Shown here piece after piece: positions 7,607 to 14,111 of a DNA stretch of 23,244 bases. The notes under the pieces were generated by a model. The model did no database searches, was not told where the DNA came from, and saw nothing but the letters and a program-made list of their open reading frames with translations. The DNA lies in contig SOJA01000029.1 in NCBI GenBank assembly GCA_004376975.1, forward strand, positions 1 through 23,244, written 5' to 3'. Position numbers and translations under genes: made by a program. The stretch's first letter is position 1, and every line of letters begins with the position of its first letter. Source of the DNA: Candidatus Bathyarchaeota archaeon (GTDB lineage: Archaea; Thermoproteota; Bathyarchaeia; Bathyarchaeales; UBA233).

Positions 7607-7724
7607 AGCCTCTTACATGAAGCAGTGTAGATTGTTGTTAAGCTGGGTTTTCCAGTTCAGAACTGTTAAATGCTTGCTTAATTGTCTGAAAGATGTAAGT
7701 GAGAGTGAGTGGGGGCTGTTTGAA

Positions 7725-9077
7725 ATGGTGAGTTTAACGTTTTATGGTGGAGTAAATGAGATTGGGGGAAACAAGATTTTACTGGGGGATGGTGATGCTA
7801 GAGTTTTCTTTGATTTTGGTCAGTCTTTTACTATGGGTTGTGACTTTTTTACTGGTTGGCTTTCCCCTAGAGGCATCAACGGTTTAGGAGATTATTTTGA
7901 GTTCCGATTGCTTCCGAAGTTGAAAGGCTTGTATGCGGAGAAGCAGCTGCGGTTCACGGATGTTTCTTATGTGGAGCCAAGGTTTGACGCTGTGTTTTTG
8001 TCTCACGCCCACTTTGATCATGTAAAACATATTCAGTTTTTACACCCAAACATCCCCGTGTATCTTGGGGTGGGCACCAAATTGTTTATGGAGACAATGG
8101 AGAAAACCAGCAGTTTCTGTGATTACAAAGAGCATCAGTACAGGACGTTTAGAACTGGAGACAAAATCAAGGTTGGCGACTTAGTGGTGGAGCCTGTTCA
8201 TGTTGACCATTCAATTCCTGCCGCTTACGGGTTTCTGATTCACACATCTGAAGGCACAATAGTGTACACTGGAGACCTACGGACTCATGGTCCTAGAGGA
8301 GATATGACTGAAGAGTTCTTTGAGAAAGCACAAGCATCTGAACCTGTGGCTATAATATGCGAAGGCACCAGAATGGTTGAGAAGGAAAAGCGGAAGAATT
8401 ATTCTGAAGAGCAAATTAAACAATTAAGCAATAACGTTGTTTCTTCAACCAGCAAGGTTGTATTTGTTACACGTTACAGCAGAGACATGGACAGGTTTAG
8501 AAGTTTCTATAACGTTGCTAAGAACAACGGTAGGAGAATTGTTGTTTCTCCGAAGACTGCTTTTTTACTGATGAAGCTTGTTGATGACAAAAATCTTGAT
8601 CTTCCTAGCCCGTTGAAGGATGAGAACATTTTGGTTTATTATAAACGGAAAAGGTCTGGAAGGTTTGAGGAAAAGGACTATTATGTTTGGGAGCGACAGT
8701 TCATGGATAAAATGGTGACCTACAAGGATGTGCAGGAGAATCAGGATAAGCTTGTTGTGGACTTGGATTTTTATCAATTTGCAGAATTAATTGACATCAA
8801 GCCGGAATCAGGCAGCCATTTTATTCATAGCATGAGTGAACCATTTAGTGAGGAAGACATTGAAGATGAGGTTATGCATAATTGGCTTGACCATTTTAAA
8901 ATAAGGTTTCATCAACTTCACGCTTCCGGCCACATGAACCGACAGCAATTAACGCATCTAATCAATAACATCAAGCCGAATAGAATTTTTCCTGTACACA
9001 CAGAAAACCAGCAGTTATTTAAGAAAAACTGGAAAAACGTTCAGACAATTGAATATGGAACAAAATACACATTGTGA
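7725..9077 (+). CDS. Beta-CASP metallo-beta-lactamase ribonuclease (RNase J/CPSF-like)
   Basis: Zinc-dependent ribonuclease of the group that processes or degrades RNA from its ends. In this 450-residue reading, the metal site HAHFDH is at 94-99, with H162 (VDHSIP) and D184 (TGDLRTHG) completing the lactamase half. A beta-CASP region follows (VVFVTRYSRDMDRF and IVVSPKTAFLL, about 245-284). The RNA-specificity segment gives HASGH at 399-403 and PVHTEN at 424-428. A roughly 50-residue insert after the first strands (FDFGQSFTMGCDFFTGW to about residue 75) is unlike textbook archaeal RNase J, so the exact subclass is open. The frame is open to 7617; ATG 7725 was chosen because YGGVNEIGG follows at once and a GGGGG lies nine bases upstream. 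Confidence 0.85.
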   Translation: MVSLTFYGGVNEIGGNKILLGDGDARVFFDFGQSFTMGCDFFTGWLSPRGINGLGDYFEFRLLPKLKGLYAEKQLRFTDVSYVEPRFDAVFLSHAHFDHVKHIQFLHPNIPVYLGVGTKLFMETMEKTSSFCDYKEHQYRTFRTGDKIKVGDLVVEPVHVDHSIPAAYGFLIHTSEGTIVYTGDLRTHGPRGDMTEEFFEKAQASEPVAIICEGTRMVEKEKRKNYSEEQIKQLSNNVVSSTSKVVFVTRYSRDMDRFRSFYNVAKNNGRRIVVSPKTAFLLMKLVDDKNLDLPSPLKDENILVYYKRKRSGRFEEKDYYVWERQFMDKMVTYKDVQENQDKLVVDLDFYQFAELIDIKPESGSHFIHSMSEPFSEEDIEDEVMHNWLDHFKIRFHQLHASGHMNRQQLTHLINNIKPNRIFPVHTENQQLFKKNWKNVQTIEYGTKYTL

Positions 9078-9244
9078 TAAGCTGAAACATGTAAGCATCA
9101 AGCAAAAGACAGCTGAATAATGGGTAAAACCATTCTCTGAAAAATTGTCAGGATGATAACAAATCGCTTACCAATGTAACTTATCACTATTTTATCCAAC
9201 GTTTTCCAACGATTTAAAAAGACTTTGCTAAAGTATTCAAGTTT

Positions 9245-9270
9245 ACCCCCCCTCCCCCCTACGTTTTTTT
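9245..9270 (+). terminator. C-tract/T-run 3'-end element (site B)
   Basis: The plus strand reads A, seven C, T, six C, TACG and then seven T. It lies 167 bases past the ribonuclease stop in the sense direction. It is the longest copy of the element and nearly matches the minus-strand copy at 11137-11158. Confidence 0.45.
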
Positions 9271-9284
9271 GGCTCGAAAAGCAC

Positions 9285-9338
9285 GCGCGAAATTAATGGC
9301 GTCTCTTCGAGATACGCAGTTTTCGCGTTATGTTTTTT
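9285..9338 (+). terminator. Two-stem inverted repeat followed by T6
   Basis: The outer stem pairs GCGCGAAA (9285-9292) with TTTCGCGT (9321-9328), with one G-U pair. The inner stem is GCGTCTCT-TCG-AGATACGC with a single mismatch (9299-9317). Six T follow at 9333-9338. The layout resembles an intrinsic terminator or a small structured RNA, read in the direction of the upstream ribonuclease gene. Confidence 0.4.
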
Positions 9339-9391
9339 GACCCTCTGCATTCAAAAGCCATCAGCCGATTTTAAGGAGGTAAATGAACAAG

Positions 9392-9399
9392 CTTTTTAT
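9392..9399 (+). promoter_or_regulatory. TATA-like box, UbiA gene probably leaderless
   Basis: CTTTTTAT is centred about 27 bases before the ATG at 9423, the distance expected for a transcript beginning at or next to the start codon. The strong AGGAGGT at 9374-9380 lies upstream of this box and cannot serve that ATG. Confidence 0.4.
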
Positions 9400-9422
9400 G
9401 TAAAGCAACTTGAGAAACAGGT

Positions 9423-10325
9423 ATGTTTCGTAGTGTAAAGGGGTTCGCCCAATTTATTTCCGTTGAAAGAGGATTCATGCTTTTTACGATGTCTATGGGA
9501 GCAACATTTCTGATTGAAGAGAACATTGCTTGGCTTCAAGCGATTTATCTCGGTTTTATCGTGTTTTGCGGATGGAGCGCAGTTGACGCTGTAAATAATA
9601 TTTGTGACGCTGATTTAGACGTGAAATCGGATCCTTTCAAGGCGGAGTACACAAAGAATCTTGGAAGACTTGGATTATGCATATTCATCTTCTTTTCTGC
9701 ACTATCTATAAGCTTGGGTGTGCTTACCGGGATTCCATTAGTAACTGTTTTTGTTTTGGCAGGAATTTTTGTAGGTGTTTTATATTCAGTTCCACCTTTT
9801 AGACTAAGACAAACGATATACAAACCCCTAGTGAACTTCTCGGTTGGAGCCGTTCCCGTTTTAATAGTTGCTGCCTTCTACAACGTTTTTTCTGTTGAAG
9901 TGTGGCTGCTAATGGCCCTCATCGGCATAACAACAGCAGTTAACAGTTTATGGGAAGACTTGGCAGATTATACTTCAGATTTTAACACTCGTGCAAGAAC
10001 TATGTCAACCATACTTGATTTTAAAACTGCACTTTATGTTACTATTACACTTGGTTACTGCCTCCTTCCACTTATGGTTCTCATCGGAATTCTATTCCAC
10101 TTGAATCTGCTTTACTTCCTTGTCCTTGCGGCACTTGTAGCTTATCTGTCTCGTCGCCTAATTCAAAAAAGATCTGTACTCTTTGGAAATGAGAAGGATA
10201 ACAAAGAATTAATGCTTGAGTTAGGAGATATTTTCGCCAAAGATTTCGTAATCATAGCAATAGTACAGATGACAAACATAATGTTAAGCAGTTATCTAAA
10301 GTACCAACCAGCCTTCTTAGGTTAG
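9423..10325 (+). CDS. UbiA-family prenyltransferase
   Basis: Integral membrane enzyme that attaches an isoprenoid chain to an acceptor. Archaeal members include digeranylgeranylglyceryl phosphate synthase and quinone- or heme-modifying enzymes. The 300 residues hold eight or nine hydrophobic helices. The first aspartate motif is N58-x3-D62-x3-D66-x3-D70 (NNICDADLDVKSD). The second is E178-D179-x2-D182-x3-D186 (WEDLADYTSD). LYSVPPFRLR, at 120-129, is the usual conserved loop. The NRPI-like stretch normally after the first motif is replaced by PFKAEYTKN, so the acceptor cannot be named. A TGA at 9411 blocks extension upstream; the ATG at 9423 probably begins a leaderless message. Confidence 0.87.
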   Translation: MFRSVKGFAQFISVERGFMLFTMSMGATFLIEENIAWLQAIYLGFIVFCGWSAVDAVNNICDADLDVKSDPFKAEYTKNLGRLGLCIFIFFSALSISLGVLTGIPLVTVFVLAGIFVGVLYSVPPFRLRQTIYKPLVNFSVGAVPVLIVAAFYNVFSVEVWLLMALIGITTAVNSLWEDLADYTSDFNTRARTMSTILDFKTALYVTITLGYCLLPLMVLIGILFHLNLLYFLVLAALVAYLSRRLIQKRSVLFGNEKDNKELMLELGDIFAKDFVIIAIVQMTNIMLSSYLKYQPAFLG

Positions 10326-10503
10326 AGCGAATGCACTTCCACACGCTTTAATACTGCCACTATTCATGATGGCGACAATAATAGCGGCGATTCTTCTAAA
10401 GAAAAACATCTCCAGTGCCAAAGGGACCAAACAAGGCGCACTGAATTTCATCAAATTTATTAAGGGATAGTTACCCATAGGCTAAATTAACGGGGATAAT
10501 GTC

Positions 10504-10734
10504 ATGAAAGGCGCGATAGTATTTATAATAGCTTTTCTAATCTTCCTAGCCGTAACCTTTGCTTACAATGAATTGCCTCCAGGCAATATGATCAGTGATG
10601 CTGTGGGCATAGAGTCAACCATAAAGTGGAGTGGATTTATAGTAAGAACACTGGTGTCAGCAATCTTGAACGGAGTAATCTACGGCGTAATAATATGGTT
10701 AATCTTCTCTTTCGTTGAAAAAGCAAGAGAATAA
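10504..10734 (+). CDS. Small two-helix membrane protein, unknown
   Basis: 76 residues with two predicted membrane helices, about 3-21 (AIVFIIAFLIFLAVTFAY) and 44-70 (IVRTLVSAILNGVIYGVIIW and on). A short loop holding ELPPGNMISDAVGIE joins them. The N-terminal lysine and C-terminal VEKARE suggest both ends face the cytoplasm. GGGG (10493-10496) precedes the ATG by seven bases. It lies 178 bases after the UbiA gene in the same direction and may be co-transcribed. A C-run, ACCCCCTTC, begins four bases after the stop. I recognise no family. Confidence 0.65.
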   Translation: MKGAIVFIIAFLIFLAVTFAYNELPPGNMISDAVGIESTIKWSGFIVRTLVSAILNGVIYGVIIWLIFSFVEKARE

Positions 10735-11229
10735 AGAACCCCCTTCTATATTTAAAGAAAGGACTCGCTCGTTTTCTCCTCTTTATTAAAAAACAATCTT
10801 AGCGCGTGCTTGCCTAATGTAAAACCAACATCGTTTCTTGTCCAACACCTGATAACGTTACTGAGAGAATTGTCCCGAGCGTAGCCGATCAAACATGCAT
10901 TATGTCACTTCCATGAGTTAAAACTGTCTACTGCAAAAAGCGTCAAAAGCTTAACGCATATTATTGAAACAATGAACCCAGACACACAATCCCTAAATCC
11001 TCATGATTCTGAGGACAAGAAAACAGCAAACATTTTTTCATAAATCGGTTTTTCAGCGTATTTTGATGTTATTTTTAATTGTGGTTTAATCCTTCTAGAC
11101 GTTCCGTTTCAGAAAACAAGCCTGGAAAGGGATTAGAAAAAAATAGGGGGAGGGGGGTCATGTGAACCAAACGTAGAGTTTATGTGTGGCTTGTCTAGTC
11201 TTCGATGCATGTTTTGAAGCGTTTTGTTC
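10735..11229. other. Intergenic stretch, 495 bases, 3' ends of convergent genes
   Basis: No ORF or RNA gene supported. It holds a C-run plus pyrimidine tract at 10738-10753 just past the small membrane protein, a short perfect inverted repeat CCTCA/TGAGG (10999-11014), and the strong C-tract/T-run element of the DUF4438 gene at 11137-11158 (minus). The A/T-rich middle shows no coding bias that I can see. Confidence 0.5.
11137..11158 (-). terminator. C-tract/T-run 3'-end element (site C)
   Basis: The minus strand reads ACCCCCCTCCCCCTA and then seven T, 71 bases past the stop of the leftward DUF4438 gene. It is nearly identical in layout to the plus-strand element at 9245-9270. Confidence 0.45.
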
Positions 11230-12129
11230 TTATCTTTCGTGATTGCCTGTCTTCAATCCGAGGATCAAGGCGATGTTGGCTTTGCAGTCGATTTTAGGAG
11301 TTATCTTTCCTATGGAAGACGTGAAAAGTGTTGTAACTCCTGGTCCATGACCTGATGAGACGCAGTTTGTGTGCACAACTATGCCAATGGATGTGGCGCC
11401 TTGTTTGTAAATTCTTCCGTAAGAGTGATCTGCGTCTTTTATGGCTACAACGTCGCCAAGCCGGAGATTATCAAGACCAAACTGCTTTCTAACCTTCTCA
11501 TCAAAAAGCTGGATGTCATAGTCTCCAGAGTAAGTTTGGTTCATCCCCAAACCTGAACCCATCGTCTCCGCTGGAATCACATGAGTAACTGAAATCTCCA
11601 GTTTTTCACCATCCGGATTAGGATTCAGGGCTTCTAGAAAACGTGGATCCATGTTCATCACCTTTATGTCAGGGAAATCCAGAAGTTTCAACCCTAAACC
11701 AAACGCTTTTACAAGAACTTTGTCTCCAAGCATAAGCTTCTCAAGGACTTCAGGCTGAAAGTCCACTAGCACATGCTCTATTCCACCATGTTTTCCGGTG
11801 ACGACTCCTTGGGCACCTTTCGCATCCCCAGTGACCACGGTCGCTTTGTTTCCAACGCATGAAAGCACATTAAACGCTGTATTTGCACCTCGTCCAAAAC
11901 GTGAGTCGTTCTCCTTATTTTCCAAGCTTACACCAGGCCCAACATGGTCTGCTTCCCATCCGCACGCAAGATCGCCTACTCTAATGTTGTATGCGATTCC
12001 TCCAACACCCGGCAACACAACTGGGGTGCCTTGAGCAGAAATTTTGTAAACTCCTTTTCCATAAACTGGACTGGCTACTTCACCAACAACAGAAATTATC
12101 ACTAACTTATCAACATTTGTTCTCAGCAT
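11230..12129 (-). CDS. DUF4438 domain protein
   Basis: Conserved prokaryotic protein of unknown function, about 299 residues. Recognisable family features are the N-terminal strand region LVIISVVGEVASPV, the glycine-rich LPGVGGIAYNIRVGDLACGW, and HVGPGVS. The C-terminal HTNCVSSGHGPGVTTLFTS is followed by a segment ending ANIALILGL. Many conserved His, Asp and Gly residues (DADHSYGRIY) hint at metal or ligand binding, but no reaction is known to me. The frame is open to an ATG at 12159. I chose ATG 12129 because GAGGA lies seven bases upstream. It is leftward and monocistronic, divergent from the CBS genes, and followed by the site C element. Confidence 0.8.
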   Translation of the reverse strand: MLRTNVDKLVIISVVGEVASPVYGKGVYKISAQGTPVVLPGVGGIAYNIRVGDLACGWEADHVGPGVSLENKENDSRFGRGANTAFNVLSCVGNKATVVTGDAKGAQGVVTGKHGGIEHVLVDFQPEVLEKLMLGDKVLVKAFGLGLKLLDFPDIKVMNMDPRFLEALNPNPDGEKLEISVTHVIPAETMGSGLGMNQTYSGDYDIQLFDEKVRKQFGLDNLRLGDVVAIKDADHSYGRIYKQGATSIGIVVHTNCVSSGHGPGVTTLFTSSIGKITPKIDCKANIALILGLKTGNHER

Positions 12130-12302
12130 CACAGTTTCCTCATATGAGAATAGGTGCATTAATCAGCAGATGCTAATAAAATTTCTCCCTAATCGAAACC
12201 TAGTGTATCTGTGTGAAACATAACAAGTTTTAAATGTATGTTAATTATTTTGAGTTGATTGAAGCAAACTCAGGTAAAACATCATTCACGGGGCTATGAA
12301 AA

Positions 12303-12887
12303 ATGTCAGACTTCGGATTAAGGTCTAAAATGATAATTAAAGATGTTATGAGCAGCCCAGTGATAACCATAAATGAAAAAGCACCAGCAAATCAAGTCGC
12401 AGAACTCATGGACAAGTATGCTCTAGGCTGCATAATAGTGTCAAATAAAGAAGGAAAACCTATCGGAATAATCACAGAAAGAGACCTGGTGAGAAGAGTT
12501 TTAGCTAAAAACACCAAGCCAGACTCTTTCAATGCAAGAGAAGTCATGACCTCGCCTCTGATAACAATAGAACCTGACAAAAAAATAAGTGAAGCAGCAA
12601 AAAGAATGAGCACACTGAACATTAGACGATTAGGAGTCATTTACAAAGAGCAACTTGTCGGTGTGCTGTCAAGCAAAGATATTCTAGCAGTCATACCTGA
12701 ACTCATAGAAGTCATTCAAGAACAAGCGCTCATAGAAAGCGAGAAAAGAGTTCAAGAAGCAGAAGAGGAATCCCCCTCTCTCGCCGGATATTGTGACCAA
12801 TGTGGAAGCTGGGCAGACAACCTAAAACAGGTCAACGGAGAATCCCTCTGTGAAGATTGCATAGCTGAATTGGAAAGTGAGGAATGA
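12303..12887 (+). CDS. CBS-pair protein with C-terminal zinc ribbon
   Basis: Regulatory protein of 194 residues. Two CBS domains span about 10-66 (VMSSPVITINEKAPANQVAE to GIITERDLVRRVL) and 78-132 (VMTSPLITIEPDKKISEAAK to GVLSSKDILAVI). CBS pairs bind adenine nucleotides or similar ligands and control a partner. An acidic linker leads to a zinc ribbon with C164, C167, C183 and C186 (CDQC and CEDC), suggesting contact with nucleic acid or protein. It is first in a rightward cluster with a decayed CBS gene, a four-CBS gene and dihydroorotase. A TATA-like AGTTTTAAATG lies near 12226-12236. The ligand and partner are not predictable from sequence. Confidence 0.88.
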   Translation: MSDFGLRSKMIIKDVMSSPVITINEKAPANQVAELMDKYALGCIIVSNKEGKPIGIITERDLVRRVLAKNTKPDSFNAREVMTSPLITIEPDKKISEAAKRMSTLNIRRLGVIYKEQLVGVLSSKDILAVIPELIEVIQEQALIESEKRVQEAEEESPSLAGYCDQCGSWADNLKQVNGESLCEDCIAELESEE

Positions 12888-12896
12888 GGTGGTTGT

Positions 12897-13146
12897 TTGC
12901 GTGTTAAAGAAATCATGGATAAACGACAGCCGTAGCGAGCGTTAAAACAGACGTTTTTGGTCATCCTCAAAAAGTTCTGCAATAATGCAGACAACAGTTA
13001 TAACGGTGAAAGCCTCGGCAATAACCCGAGAAGCAGCTGAACTCATGACTGCAAAAAGCATCGGAAGAATACCTGTAAAAGATAACAAAGGAAGATTGAT
13101 TGCTATGGCTGATCGTGAAGATGTTGCCAAATTGCTTGTTAAATAA
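12897..13146 (+). pseudogene. Decayed CBS-domain gene
   Basis: A TTG at 12897, five bases after GAGGTGG at 12885-12891, opens a frame reading LRVKEIMDKRQP and stops at TAG 12933. Shifting frame at about 12931 continues the CBS sense as VASVKTDVFGHPQKVLQ to TAA 12983. A third frame gives AIMQTTVITVKASAITREAA and then a full CBS end (IGRIPVKDNKGRLIAM, REDVAKLLVK) to TAA 13144. So an ancestral two-CBS gene has at least two frame breaks and has lost much of its first domain. An ATG at 12985 could still give a 53-residue single CBS domain. The position between two intact CBS genes suggests tandem duplication followed by decay. Confidence 0.65.
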
Positions 13147-13158
13147 GAAGGAAGAAAA

Positions 13159-14067
13159 ATGAGTAGAGAAAGTTTCAGAAGATCACTAAGAGAGAGGAGC
13201 CCACTATCATCCAAAGATCACACCCATAAAAAGCGACGGGACGAGATGTTGCACGTCGCTAAAAGTCCTGTTGTCACAATGGCTCCTACGACACCCATTT
13301 ACGATGGAATCCAAATAATGAGTAAAGAAGGATTCCGACGAATACCAATAGCCAATCCTGGAACGCGAACACTGGAAGGAATAGTGACAGCTACAGACAT
13401 AATCAATTATCTTGGCGGCGGAAAAAAATATCAAATAATCCAGAAAAAGTTCAGAGGAAGCATTTTCAAAGCCATAAATGAACCGATAAAACTCATAATG
13501 GTGAAAAAAGTTATTTCAATCAAAACATCCGCCAAAATCAGTGAAGCAATAGAGTTAATGAAGCAGCAAAATCTCGGCGGTTTACCCGTAGTTGACGACA
13601 AAAACCGTGTAAGGGCAATAATAACGGAGAGAGACATCGCCAACATGTTCGCTGATAGAATAAGCGGCGTAACAGTTGCCCAGTTAATGTCGGAAAAAAT
13701 AGTTACGGCTGTATCAAAGACAACAATTTTTGAAGCCGCAAGAACAATGACAACACAGGGATTCAGAAGACTGCCAATAATTTCCAAAAGAAAAATAGTC
13801 GGCATAATAACAACCATGGATATTATACGATTTTTCGGCTCTGGAAAAGTGTTCAAATACCTCAAGTCAGAAAACATAAATCAAGTTCTAAACATGCCAG
13901 CACTTGAAATAGCAACAAAAGACGTTGTAACTATAGAACCAAACGTAGACATCGGTCAAGCAGCAAGAATAATGCAGGAGAAAAACATAGGAGCTCTACC
14001 AGTAGCTGAAAACGGAAAACTCAGGGGAATAATAACAGAGAGAGACTTCTTCAAAATAATAGAATAA
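13159..14067 (+). CDS. Four-CBS-domain protein
   Basis: 302 residues made almost entirely of four CBS repeats, at about 30-88, 108-168, 172-228 and 243-302. Each shows the usual pattern of a VVT/VIS-I-T strand, an amphipathic helix (AIELMKQQNLGGLPVVDD; AARIMQEKNIGALPVAEN) and a GIIT-x-x-DI or ITERDI end. Two such pairs could bind up to four nucleotide ligands. There is no catalytic or transport domain, so it probably acts on a separate partner. The basic first 28 residues are distinct. GAAGGA about six bases before the ATG is the ribosome binding site. It follows the decayed CBS gene by 12 bases and precedes dihydroorotase by 44, consistent with one operon. Confidence 0.9.
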   Translation: MSRESFRRSLRERSPLSSKDHTHKKRRDEMLHVAKSPVVTMAPTTPIYDGIQIMSKEGFRRIPIANPGTRTLEGIVTATDIINYLGGGKKYQIIQKKFRGSIFKAINEPIKLIMVKKVISIKTSAKISEAIELMKQQNLGGLPVVDDKNRVRAIITERDIANMFADRISGVTVAQLMSEKIVTAVSKTTIFEAARTMTTQGFRRLPIISKRKIVGIITTMDIIRFFGSGKVFKYLKSENINQVLNMPALEIATKDVVTIEPNVDIGQAARIMQEKNIGALPVAENGKLRGIITERDFFKIIE

Positions 14068-14111
14068 CCTTTAACGTTTCCAGTTCATTTCAGTAAAGAG
14101 AGCCGATCAAC

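Larger units (their letters stand above)
9078..9422. other. Intergenic stretch with 3'-end signals and UbiA promoter
   Basis: Gene-free region. In order it holds the C-tract/T-run element at 9245-9270, a two-stem inverted repeat at 9285-9328 followed by T6 at 9333-9338, and an AGGAGGT at 9374-9380 placed before the six-codon ORF 9383-9403. A TATA-like CTTTTTAT at 9392-9399 serves the UbiA gene. No longer ORF or tRNA was seen. Confidence 0.5.

Noticed and set aside
9075..9113. GTGATAA with two CTGA motifs, resembling a C/D box RNA
   Set aside because: The C box does not match RTGATGA, no C' box is present, and the first part overlaps the ribonuclease stop.
9245..9259. C tract as a G-quadruplex on the opposite strand
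   Set aside because: Only two G runs are present per site, so a standard four-tract quadruplex is not supported; the T-run context makes a 3'-end role simpler.
10999..11014. CCTCA/TGAGG inverted repeat
   Set aside because: Five pairs with a six-base loop and no following T run; expected by chance in a sequence this long.
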